The notes under the pieces: model-generated
Told to the model about the DNA's origin: nothing
The model's input: the letters and a program-made list of their open reading frames with translations, nothing else
The model's database searches: none
NCBI GenBank assembly: GCA_039586575.1
Contig: JBDHKD010000015.1
Coordinates: 36,896 to 100,895, forward strand
Source: G020344215 sp039586575
GTDB lineage: Bacteria > Gemmatimonadota > Gemmatimonadetes > Palauibacterales > KS3-K002
Direction: 5' to 3'
Length of the DNA: 64,000 nt
Part shown: positions 25,001 to 32,075 of the stretch, in pieces
How the letters are laid out: every line of letters starts with the position of its first letter
How positions within the stretch are numbered: position 1 is the first letter of the stretch
Program-made: the position numbers and the translations under genes

Positions 25001-25332
25001 ACTACCAGTGGGTTGTTGGGGTCAACGGTCACGCAGCCAATAGAATAGGAGCCGTAACTGTCAAAGATCGGCTTCCACGTCGTCCCCGCGTTCGCTGTCT
25101 TCCAGACATTGCCTGACGCCACCGCCACGTACCACGTACTATGATCCATCGGGTCCACCGCGATATCGATCACGCGGCCCGACATGAGCGCCGGCCCGAT
25201 GTTGCGTAGCTCGAGATCGGATACCAACCTCGAGTTGAGCTGCGGACCGTCATCGCGCTCCTGGGCGATCGCCGGCTGCGCCGCCGGAAGAAGGAGCATG
25301 AGGACTAGCCAAGCTACCAGCCGTTTGGCCAT
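22069..25332 (-). CDS. Large secreted VPS10/sortilin-type BNR beta-propeller protein
   Basis: ATG 25332 follows GGAGGT and gives 1087 residues with a signal peptide (KRLVAWLVLMLLLPAAQPAIAQ). A region of about 700 residues holds recurring sialidase-type Asp-box repeats of the form SxDGGxTW (KTTDGGATW, KSTDGGTTW, SEDGGATF, TVDGGQKW), predicting one or two ten-bladed propellers as in VPS10/sortilin or xyloglucanase-like folds. A C-terminal part with a FlgD-like beta-sandwich stretch (VVRRIGGSTRSGIHRVTWDL) and a helical tail follows. Such proteins are numerous in Gemmatimonadota and Acidobacteriota. Enzymatic activity is unproven; ligand or glycan binding is equally possible. Confidence 0.85.
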   Translation of the reverse strand: MAKRLVAWLVLMLLLPAAQPAIAQERDDGPQLNSRLVSDLELRNIGPALMSGRVIDIAVDPMDHSTWYVAVASGNVWKTANAGTTWKPIFDSYGSYSIGCVTVDPNNPLVVWVGTGENNSQRSVGYGDGVYKSIDGGRSFENVGLQNSEHIGMIRVDPRDSQVVYVAAQGPLWASGGDRGLYKTTDGGATWARVLEVDEHTGISEVHFDPRNPDVLYAVAYQRRRHVWTLINGGPSSGIYKSTDGGTTWREIDRGLPSIDKGRIGMAVSPIDPNVLYAIIEAAQDSGGFFRSENGGENWSKRSDYVSGSPQYYQEIFADPHRFDRVYSMDTRFMVSEDGGATFERAGQQWKHVDDHALWIDPGDPEHLLVGNDGGLYETFDRGENYRFFPNLPVTQFYKVAIDNAEPFYNVYGGTQDNNTQGGPSRTNNEHGIRNSDWFITVGGDGFDPAVDPADPNIVYSQWQYGGLVRFDRRTGERVDIKPQPDRDGPPLRWNWDSALLISPHSNARLYYGSQILFRSDDRGDTWEAVSPDLTRNIDRNRLEVMGRVWSVDAVSKNRSTSFYGTIVALSESPQVEGLLYVGTDDGLVQVSEDGGGAWRRIERVGNVPEMTYVNDIEASLHDESTVYVAFNNHKRGDFKPYVYKSTNRGRSWTSISGDLPERGSVYTIVEDHENADLLFAGTEFGIYFTVDGGQKWIQLEGGMPTIAVRDLEIQRRESDLVAASFGRGFFILDDYSPLRELSQSLLTQTAVIFPIKRAWWYVQAAPLGGGEKASQGASFFTAPNPPYGATFTYYLRESLKTRRALREERERDAARAGHDVFYPTWEELKEEDRQERPAIIFTIRDEDGNVVRRIGGSTRSGIHRVTWDLRYPGFTASSVESAGSGPLAPPGTYTVSMERRVDGVTTQLVAPTRFVVEPLLTPSLPLAAREEVLAFQRQAGALQRAVMAANRVSRDAAERVAEIKDVIEVWPDADPHLRQEARTLELRLLDLQEALAGDPTLPRRNEPGMPGIVSRVQQVVRGSYSGTYGPTTTHRRNYDVAASEFGVIYDDLKQLIEVDLPALEDSLEAAGAPYTSGRRLPDWRRD

Positions 25333-25521
25333 TCGTACCTCCGGGTAGGGTGCGTCGGTGAGGTCAGGGCGGTGTGCCCGGAAGCTACAGCGACCGCCGG
25401 CCACCGGCTACGGGTCGCGGCGTACCGGCAGGCGGCCGCCGGCTTCGGGCCGCCGGCCAGCGGGCCGCCGTTTGGACGCACTGTCCAAGCTATTGTCTGT
25501 ATTACACTTACGGGGCCAGGC

Positions 25522-26553
25522 ATGAAAGTCTTTCTCACCGGGGGGTCGGGGTTGGTCGGCAGTCACGTGGCGGAGCAGCTAATGCGGGCGGGCCACGGTG
25601 TGCGCGCGCTCGTGCGGTCCGGGTCGGACACGAGGCACCTGAGCGCGCTGGGCGCGGAGCTCTGGGAGGGGAGTGTAACGCACCCGGCGAGTCTTGAGGG
25701 GGCGCTATCGGGGTGCGGTGCTGTGGTTCACGCGGCGGCCGTCGTCACGGGGCGGGCGACGTGGGAGGAGTATCGGCGCGTCAACGTCGAAGGCACCGAG
25801 AATGTGCTGGCAGCGGCGGTGGGGCAGGGGGTGGGTCGGGGGGTATATGTGAGTTCGGTCGCCGTGTACGGCGGCCAGGTGGCGGGGCGTCGCGATGTGG
25901 GCGAGGAAGCGCCGGTCGATGGCCCGTTGCCGCCGGGGGAGCTATACGGCCGCTCGAAGCGGGAGGCGGAAGCCGTGGCCTGGCGGTTCCATCGAGAGGG
26001 CTTGTTGGAGGTCACGGTGGTACGGCCTGACGTGATCTATGGGGAGCGGGACCGGGTCGTGATACCGCTGTTCGCGCGGTATGTGAAGTCGCCGGTGGTG
26101 GTGACGGTGGGCCGCGGTGATCGGGCGCTGCCGCTGGTCTACGCGGGCAACGTGGCACAGGGGATCGTCACGGCGCTGACGAGCCCGCAGGCTGGCGGCC
26201 GGGTGTACAATCTTGCGACGGACTACCCGATAACGCAGCTCCGGTTCTTCGGCCTGATCGCTGAGCACTTGGGTCGGCGACCCGTGTTGCTACCGCTGCC
26301 CTATCGGCTCGCAGCGACGGCGGCCTGGGGCATAGAGGCGCTGGCGCGGGTGACTGGCGGGCGGCGGCCGGTAGTAAGCCGTCGGCACATCGCGTTCATG
26401 GGACTCGGCAATCCGTTCAGTTCCAGAAGGGCCCAGGAAGAGCTCGGATGGCGGCCTGAGGTGCCCCACGAAGAGGGCGTGCGCAGGTCGGTGGAGTGGT
26501 GGCGCGCAATGGCCGGCCGGAACGAGCCTAGAGGTCGACGGGCCCGCCCTTGA
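25522..26553 (+). CDS. NAD-dependent epimerase/dehydratase (extended SDR)
   Basis: The 343-residue product opens MKVFLTGGSGLVGSHVAEQL, with the TGxxGxxG nucleotide motif. It has a YVSSVAVYGG segment with the catalytic Ser/Thr and YGRSKREAEA, the YxxxK motif of active SDRs. The C-terminal half resembles the 3-beta-HSD/dihydroflavonol-reductase group. The ATG at 25522 is chosen over upstream in-frame codons because it gives the family N-terminus. An inverted repeat TTGGAC-N5-GTCCAA lies about 40 nt before the start. Its last 26 nt overlap the convergent M48 gene. Confidence 0.88.
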   Translation: MKVFLTGGSGLVGSHVAEQLMRAGHGVRALVRSGSDTRHLSALGAELWEGSVTHPASLEGALSGCGAVVHAAAVVTGRATWEEYRRVNVEGTENVLAAAVGQGVGRGVYVSSVAVYGGQVAGRRDVGEEAPVDGPLPPGELYGRSKREAEAVAWRFHREGLLEVTVVRPDVIYGERDRVVIPLFARYVKSPVVVTVGRGDRALPLVYAGNVAQGIVTALTSPQAGGRVYNLATDYPITQLRFFGLIAEHLGRRPVLLPLPYRLAATAAWGIEALARVTGGRRPVVSRRHIAFMGLGNPFSSRRAQEELGWRPEVPHEEGVRRSVEWWRAMAGRNEPRGRRARP

Positions 26554-27514
26554 GCGCGTCGTCCAGGGCGCGGCTCACCTTGCGGATGGCGCTCTTCACG
26601 GCCTCGCCGTAGTACGACGCGGCCTCCTTGGCGTCCTCCTTGTACGCCCGCGGCTCGTCAGCACGGCGCACGTACTCACCACGCAGGATGCGGTCGTAGT
26701 GTCCTTCCCGAATCCAACGCTGAAGCTCGCCAACCCTCAGCACGTGGAACGGATGCGTGGATCCCAGCAGGTTCATCACCTTGAACACCGCGTCGGCCAG
26801 GCTCTCGTCCTGCTCGTACTCCGCCGCCTGCTGCAAGAACTCGCTCAGGTCAAGATCGGCGCCGTGGTGCGGGCTGCCACCCGCCAGTTTCATGAGGGCG
26901 CTCATCGACGCCTCGGGGTTCTGGGTCCCCAGGAGCCCCGCCCGATCGGAAGACAGTTCGCTCTTCCGGATCCACTCTGCCATGGCCAGGATGACCGCGC
27001 CGATGGCGATTCCGGCGATGGGGAGCTGCCGCTGGGCCAGCAGCAGCAGCAAGGTGAACACGGTGCGGTAGAGAACGTGGTCGCTGGCGATGTGGCCGAC
27101 CTCGTGGGCCAGGATGGTTTCCAGCTCCTGCGGGTCCAGCACGTCCAACGCAGCGCTGTTGATCAGCACGAACGGCTCGTCGACGCCCAGCGCGCCGGCG
27201 TTGACGAACGGTGTCTGCGAGACGTAAAGCTCGGGCTCCCAGCCCAGATCCAGAGTATCCAGCACTCCCAGGTGCAGATCGTAGACCCAGGTATACTGCT
27301 TGGGCGTGACCCGCACAGCGTTCGCCTGGAAGAAGAGCCGCATCCCACGCTCGCCGAACAGGCCCACGATCTTGCGGACCACTTCGGAAAACCCCGGGAT
27401 CGCGTTGAGGCTGCGCAGCGCCGCCCGGTCCGCCGGGTGCTCCCAGCTCCGGGAGGAGATATCGGTCAGTCTGATTCGGCCGGTCGCTGCCGGCGGGCTC
27501 GATTCTCGGTCCAT
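26528..27514 (-). CDS. M48 family zinc metallopeptidase (HtpX/Ste24-like)
   Basis: The 328-residue product has HEVGHIASDH (HExxH) preceded by LDPQELETILA, a hydrophobic hairpin (about residues 150-185) and the third-ligand helix ELSSDRAG. It lacks a signal peptide and looks like an inner-membrane or membrane-associated protease with the active site in the cytoplasm. The C-terminal part (PFHVLRVGELQRW) is the usual M48 His/Arg region. Its 3' end overlaps the convergent epimerase gene by 26 nt. Likely role: membrane-protein quality control. Confidence 0.9.
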   Translation of the reverse strand: MDRESSPPAATGRIRLTDISSRSWEHPADRAALRSLNAIPGFSEVVRKIVGLFGERGMRLFFQANAVRVTPKQYTWVYDLHLGVLDTLDLGWEPELYVSQTPFVNAGALGVDEPFVLINSAALDVLDPQELETILAHEVGHIASDHVLYRTVFTLLLLLAQRQLPIAGIAIGAVILAMAEWIRKSELSSDRAGLLGTQNPEASMSALMKLAGGSPHHGADLDLSEFLQQAAEYEQDESLADAVFKVMNLLGSTHPFHVLRVGELQRWIREGHYDRILRGEYVRRADEPRAYKEDAKEAASYYGEAVKSAIRKVSRALDDALKGGPVDL

Positions 27515-27824
27515 GGTGCCAATCTCGTAAGAGGAAGTGAGGGCGTCAAATCCAGGCCCTTTCGGCCCGCGCAGCCGGGCGTTGCCAACCTGGGACCAGG
27601 GCTACATATTGATACTCCCCAGGCCCCAGACCCGAGAAGCCAGGCTGTATAACAGTACGTATCTCGCAGCGGTCGAGATTCGTACGGACGGGCGGGCTTA
27701 CCTGGGGGCGGGAGAACGGGAATACGCACAGGTCGAGGGCGCCCCGCGAGTTGGAGTTCTGCGCCCCCCCGAGGTGACATTAGGAAGCCGGGGTTCTGAA
27801 CCCGATTAGCCAGAAGGAGGAGCG
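27515..27824. other. Intergenic region upstream of the Pal-like gene
   Basis: These 310 bp lie between two divergent genes (M48 and Pal). Open frames on both strands exist but lack homology and codon signature. The region contains a 12-bp imperfect inverted repeat (27655-27685) next to a -10-like TATAAC (27648-27653). A strong AAGGAGGAG ribosome site (about 27814-27822) belongs to the Pal gene. No RNA gene was recognised. Confidence 0.5.
27655..27685. repeat. Imperfect inverted repeat upstream of Pal gene, possible operator
   Basis: GTACGTATCTCG (27655-27666) and CGAGATTCGTAC (27674-27685) are inverted with one mismatch and a 7-nt centre. It directly follows the -10-like TATAAC, the position expected for a repressor site. 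No U-tract follows. Confidence 0.5.
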
Positions 27825-28463
27825 ATGGTGAAACGGCATGTGCGGTTGACGACCACCGCAGTTGTCGGCTTGTTCGCTCTGGTTCTGAACGGCTGCCCTT
27901 CGGGCGTGACGCCTGAAGAGCTGGACGCTGAACTCGCCCAGGTCCGTGAGGAATTCCGGGCCAGCGATGATCAGCTTTCCGGCCGTATCGACCAGCTGGA
28001 GCGACGCGTCAGCAGCCTGGAGACCGAGTTGCAGGCGCTGCGCAACGACTTCAACGTGACGATGGAGAAGGCGCAGGGGATGCTGAAGTTCAATGTCCCC
28101 GTGCACTTCGACTTCGACAAGGCGGACGTCCGCGAGCTCGACAAGCCGGTGCTCGATCGTTTCGCTGAGGTCGTGAATGAGTTCTACGCGGATGCGCTCG
28201 TGACCGTTGAGGGGTTCGCGGACCCGGCGGGCAGCGAGGCGTACAACACGCGTCTGGGCCAGCGTCGCGCCAATGCCGTCAAGCAGTACCTGACGACGGC
28301 CGGCGGCATGCAGCCCGACCAGGTGAAGGCGGTGAGCTACGGTGAGTCGGCTGACCGTCAGGTCATTCCGGGCGCCCGTGGCCCGGGCGTTACCGGGATC
28401 GAGAATCGCCGCGTAGCGCTGGTTATTGACTACGCCGGTTCGGTCCGCGGCGCGGGCATGTAG
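27825..28463 (+). CDS. OmpA/Pal-family peptidoglycan-associated lipoprotein
   Basis: The 212-residue product has a lipoprotein signal ending LVLNGC (Cys at about 24), a coiled-coil spacer (about 35-85, EELDAELAQVREEF) and a C-terminal OmpA domain. This domain has HFDFDKADVRELDKPVLDRF, VEGFADPAGSEAYNTRLGQRRA and a final NRRVALVI. The Asp in GFAD and the following Arg pattern are the diaminopimelate-binding residues. It should tether the outer membrane to peptidoglycan. The ribosome site AAGGAGGAG is strong. It is followed by an intrinsic terminator. A tol gene cluster is not present here. Confidence 0.9.
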   Translation: MVKRHVRLTTTAVVGLFALVLNGCPSGVTPEELDAELAQVREEFRASDDQLSGRIDQLERRVSSLETELQALRNDFNVTMEKAQGMLKFNVPVHFDFDKADVRELDKPVLDRFAEVVNEFYADALVTVEGFADPAGSEAYNTRLGQRRANAVKQYLTTAGGMQPDQVKAVSYGESADRQVIPGARGPGVTGIENRRVALVIDYAGSVRGAGM

Positions 28464-28489
28464 GCGCAGTCCCGGAGAACTCGCGACAG

Positions 28490-28522
28490 CGGCGCCCCGC
28501 GGCCTTTGGGCCGGGGGCGCCG
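28490..28522 (+). terminator. Intrinsic terminator after the Pal-like gene
   Basis: CGGCGCCCC (28490-28498) pairs with GGGGCGCCG (28514-28522), with a nested GGCC-TTTG-GGCC hairpin inside and TTCTATT after the stem. It lies 27 nt past the Pal stop and before ygfZ. Confidence 0.75.
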
Positions 28523-28560
28523 TTCTATTGCCTGGGAGGATACTGCTGAGCGACTTATCG

Positions 28561-29574
28561 ATGCTACATGCCGGGGCGCCCGATCTGGGTGATTGGCAGG
28601 CCGAGTACCGCGCCCTCAGCGGCACCTGCGCGCTGACGCGGCGATCCGACCGTGGCGCCGTGCTGGTTGCTGGCGACCGGCGGGCCGAGATGCTGAACGG
28701 CCTCCTGTCCAACGACGTGATGGATCTGGGGACCGTTGGCCGGCACGCACTGCTGCTCACCGCGAAGGGGCACGTGCTCACCGATCTGCGCGTCCTGCCC
28801 CGCGAGTCCGATGTGCTGCTCGATGTGCCGCAGGCGGGCTTGCAGAACCTGCTGGCCGCGCTCGAGCGGTACTTGCCGCCCATGTACGCAACGCACGAGG
28901 ATGCCAGCGGCGCAATCGGCCAACTCGGTCTCTACGGGCCGAGGTCGCTAGCGGCGCTAAAGGCATCGGGCCTCGACGCGCCGCAGGTGCATCTCGGTGT
29001 TCGCGAGTTGGATCTCGATGGTGCCGGAGTCCTGGTGGTCCGCAACCGGCGGCTGGCCGGCGATGGGGTCGAGTTGTTCACCGGGCACGATAGGCTGCCG
29101 AGCCTGGCGGCCAGGCTGCTGCCGGCGGTGCAAGAGCAGGGCGGCCGGCCGGCCGGTGCCCGGGCCTTCGAGATCGCGCGCATCGAGGCGGGGGTCCCGC
29201 GGTATGGCGTCGATATCAGTGAGGCGAACCTGGCACAGGAAACGGGTCTCGAGCGGGAGGCGATCTCGTACGACAAGGGGTGCTACTTGGGCCAGGAGGT
29301 CGTCGCCCGGGTGCATTTCCGCGGCCATGTGAACCGCTACCTCAGGGGGCTCCGCTTCTCGGGACGGCTCCCCGCCGCCGGCGCGACGCTCTCCGCGGGC
29401 TCCAAGGAGGTGGGCGCGGTGACCTCGTCGGTGATATCGCCCGAACTGGGGCCCATCGGACTCGGCTACGTACGGCGCGAGGCCGAGCCGGGGGCGGTGA
29501 TCGACTGGTCCGATGGCGACGGTGTGGGACAGGTGACCGTGGTCGACCTGCCCCTGAGGGGCCACTCCGTTTGA
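28561..29574 (+). CDS. ygfZ: YgfZ/GcvT-like folate-binding protein
   Basis: The 337-residue product resembles the GcvT fold and carries the YgfZ signature KGCYLGQEVVARVHFRGHVNR (KGCYxGQE). YgfZ is a tetrahydrofolate-dependent factor in assembly or repair of certain Fe-S enzymes such as MiaB. ATG 28561 is the first canonical start with homology. GGGAGG at 28534-28539 is too far from it and would fit an in-frame CTG or ATA near 28540-28543 better, so the true start may be non-canonical. It lies after the Pal terminator and 79 nt before E1-beta. Confidence 0.85.
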   Translation: MLHAGAPDLGDWQAEYRALSGTCALTRRSDRGAVLVAGDRRAEMLNGLLSNDVMDLGTVGRHALLLTAKGHVLTDLRVLPRESDVLLDVPQAGLQNLLAALERYLPPMYATHEDASGAIGQLGLYGPRSLAALKASGLDAPQVHLGVRELDLDGAGVLVVRNRRLAGDGVELFTGHDRLPSLAARLLPAVQEQGGRPAGARAFEIARIEAGVPRYGVDISEANLAQETGLEREAISYDKGCYLGQEVVARVHFRGHVNRYLRGLRFSGRLPAAGATLSAGSKEVGAVTSSVISPELGPIGLGYVRREAEPGAVIDWSDGDGVGQVTVVDLPLRGHSV

Positions 29575-29653
29575 AGTCGCCTGCGGCGGCCATTAGATTT
29601 GCGCGCTACCGCGCCGCTCGAGGGCGCCGATCCCTTTCAGCTACTCGAATGCG

Positions 29654-30688
29654 ATGACTGACGTCGAAGTCGCCAACTCGCAGGCCACCGGCTCGGGCAC
29701 CCCACCAGCCGAGCGGGCGCTGACGTACCTGGAGGCGATCCGTCGCGGCCTGTGGGAGGAGATGGAGTCCGACGACACGGTCTTCATTCTCGGCGAGGAC
29801 GTGGGCCTCTACGGGGGCGCATTCAAGTTGACAGACGGGTTTCAGGCCCACTTCGGCAGAGATCGCGTCATCGACATGCCGATCAGCGAGGCGGCGATCG
29901 TCGGGGCGGCGGTGGGCGCCGCTCACATGGGCTTGAAGCCGGTAGTCGAGATGCAGTTCATCGACTTCGTCGCGCCGGCCTTCAACATGCTGGTCAACTT
30001 CGCCGCGAAGCTGAGGTACCGAACCGGCGAGGCTGCCCAGATCGTCGTGCGCGGGCCGTGCGGTGGCGGTGGCCGGGCTGGCCCATTCCATTCGCAGAAC
30101 GTCGAGTCCTACTTTCTCAACGTGGCGGGCCTCAAGATGGTCGCACCGGCCACGGCCTACGACGCCAAGGGCCTGATCAAGGCCGCGATCCGCGATCCCG
30201 ATCCAGTCCTCTTCTTCGAGCACAAGTTCCTCTACCGGCGTGCGAAAGAGGTCCTGCCGGCAGAAGACTACGTCGTCCCGATCGGCAAAGCCCGGGTGGC
30301 GCGCGACGGTGACGCGCTGACGATCGTGACCTTCGGTGCTATGGTTCAGAAGTCGCTCGACGCTGCCGAGAACATCGCCGCGCAAGACGGCGCCCAGGTC
30401 GAGGTCCTCGACCTGCGGACGCTCAACCCACTGGACGACGACGCCATCGTCCGCTCCGTCCGCAAGACGAACCGCTGCCTGGTCGTCCACGAGGCTCCGC
30501 GCACGGGCGGGATCGCCGGCGAACTCGCCGCCCGGGTCAACGAGTTCTGTTTCGAGTGGTTGGACGCACCGGTGCGCCGGGTCACCGGACCCGATGCTCC
30601 GGTCCCTCTGAGCCCACCGCTCGAGGATCGCTATCTCGTGCAGGTGGCAGACATAGTGCGAGCTACCCGCTGGATGCTCGAGTACTAG
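29654..30688 (+). CDS. 2-oxoacid dehydrogenase E1 component, beta subunit
   Basis: The 344-residue transketolase-like subunit has ILGEDVGLYGGAFKLTDGF, RVIDMPISEAAIVGAAVGAA and a C-terminal domain with LDLRTLNPLDDDAI and VVHEAPRTGGIAGELA. These are the hallmarks of the beta subunit of pyruvate or branched-chain 2-oxoacid dehydrogenase. The subunit needs a separate E1-alpha for ThDP chemistry, and none is encoded next to it: the upstream neighbour is ygfZ. The E2 gene starts 9 nt downstream, so the pair is co-transcribed. Substrate cannot be fixed from sequence alone. Confidence 0.93.
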   Translation: MTDVEVANSQATGSGTPPAERALTYLEAIRRGLWEEMESDDTVFILGEDVGLYGGAFKLTDGFQAHFGRDRVIDMPISEAAIVGAAVGAAHMGLKPVVEMQFIDFVAPAFNMLVNFAAKLRYRTGEAAQIVVRGPCGGGGRAGPFHSQNVESYFLNVAGLKMVAPATAYDAKGLIKAAIRDPDPVLFFEHKFLYRRAKEVLPAEDYVVPIGKARVARDGDALTIVTFGAMVQKSLDAAENIAAQDGAQVEVLDLRTLNPLDDDAIVRSVRKTNRCLVVHEAPRTGGIAGELAARVNEFCFEWLDAPVRRVTGPDAPVPLSPPLEDRYLVQVADIVRATRWMLEY

Positions 30689-30697
30689 AGAGGCTGT

Positions 30698-32032
30698 ATG
30701 GCAAAGGTCGATGTCATCATGCCCCAGATGGGCGAGTCGATCGCCGAGGGCACGATCACGAAGTGGCTGCGGAATATCGGGGACGAGGTCAAACGCGACG
30801 ACTCGATCCTCGAGATCTCCACCGATAAGGTCGATGCCGACATCCCCGCCCCCGCATCGGGCGTGCTGGTCGAGATACTCGCCCACGAGAGCCAGACGGT
30901 CGAGGTGGGCACGGTTATCGCCCGCATCGAGACGGACGCGGCCCAAGCCGCTGCGGTGGCGGAGCAACAGGCGGCGGCCCAGCCGCCCGCGGCCCAGCCG
31001 CCCGCGGCCCTCGAGCCGCCTGCCGGCGTAGCGGCCGTCGCGGAGGCCGCAACCGCCGCCACCGACGGCGATGGGGTACCCGCCCTAGGTACGCGTGAGG
31101 AACGGTTGCGGAGTCGCTCGACCCCCGTGGTCCGGCGCATTGCGGCCGAGCACGGTGTCGACCTTACCGGTCTCACCGGCAGTGGCATCGGTGGGCGAGT
31201 GACCAAGCGTGACATCCTCGCTTTCATCGAACGGCGTGGCGCGGCGCCCGCCGCCCTGCCCGCTGGAGCGCCGGGTGTCCTCCAGGTGCCGATCCATGGC
31301 GAGACCCTCCAGATCAAGGTCCCGGACGTCATCATTAAAGAGACCGACCGCGTCGAAGAGATGAGCATCATGCGCCAGCGGATCATGGAGCATATGCTCA
31401 TGAGCCAGCGCATCAGCGCACACGTGAGCTCGGTCCACGAGATCGACTTCGAGCGAGTTGCCGGCTTGCGCAAACAGCTCAAATCACGCTTCGAGCGGGA
31501 TGGCGTAAAGCTCACGTTCTTGCCGTTCATCGTGAAGGCGGTCGTCGAGGCCCTCAAAGCTTACCCGGTCCTCAACGCATCGGTCGTCGGCCGCAAGGTC
31601 GTTTACCACGGTGTCTACAACATCGGCATGGCTGTGGCGATGGATGAGGGGGCCGGCCTCATCGTGCCCGTGATCAAGGGCGCCGACGAGTTGAGCCTGT
31701 TCGGCATCGCGCGTCGCGCCGTCGAGCTGGCCGAGCGCGCCCGCACCCGGCAGTTGGATCCCGATGACGTCCAGGGCGGCACTTTTACCATCACGAACCC
31801 CGGTGTCTTCGGGTCGCTGTTCGGTACACCGATCATCAATCAGCCCCAGGTCGCCATCCTCGGTATCGGCACGATCGAGAAGCGACCGGTCGTGATCGAC
31901 GACATGATCGCGATCCGCCATCGGTCCTACTTCGGACTCACCTTCGATCACCGGGTCGTCGACGGTGCCATGGGCGATTTCTTCATGGCGAAGGTGAAAG
32001 AAGCGCTGGAGAACTTCCCGGAGGAAGCGTAG
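30698..32032 (+). CDS. 2-oxoacid dehydrogenase E2 component (dihydrolipoyl acyltransferase)
   Basis: The 444-residue product has an N-terminal lipoyl domain with the modified Lys44 in EISTDKVDADIP and an Ala/Pro hinge encoded by a 15-bp direct repeat (about 30970-31015). A peripheral-subunit-binding domain (TPVVRRIAAEHGVDLTGLTG) and a C-terminal catalytic domain with DHRVVDG follow (His418). It accepts the acyl group from E1 and passes it to CoA; the core forms a 24- or 60-mer. The MGESIAEGTITKW start resembles branched-chain/2-oxoglutarate-type E2. E3 is not in the window. Confidence 0.94.
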   Translation: MAKVDVIMPQMGESIAEGTITKWLRNIGDEVKRDDSILEISTDKVDADIPAPASGVLVEILAHESQTVEVGTVIARIETDAAQAAAVAEQQAAAQPPAAQPPAALEPPAGVAAVAEAATAATDGDGVPALGTREERLRSRSTPVVRRIAAEHGVDLTGLTGSGIGGRVTKRDILAFIERRGAAPAALPAGAPGVLQVPIHGETLQIKVPDVIIKETDRVEEMSIMRQRIMEHMLMSQRISAHVSSVHEIDFERVAGLRKQLKSRFERDGVKLTFLPFIVKAVVEALKAYPVLNASVVGRKVVYHGVYNIGMAVAMDEGAGLIVPVIKGADELSLFGIARRAVELAERARTRQLDPDDVQGGTFTITNPGVFGSLFGTPIINQPQVAILGIGTIEKRPVVIDDMIAIRHRSYFGLTFDHRVVDGAMGDFFMAKVKEALENFPEEA

Positions 32033-32075
32033 CGCAACCTGCTACGTCAGACATACCCTCGGATCACCGATCACT

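Noticed and set aside
27537..27809. Small open frames on both strands between M48 and Pal
   Set aside because: No ribosome site, no homology and Pro/Arg-rich shadow composition; the region is better explained as regulatory DNA.
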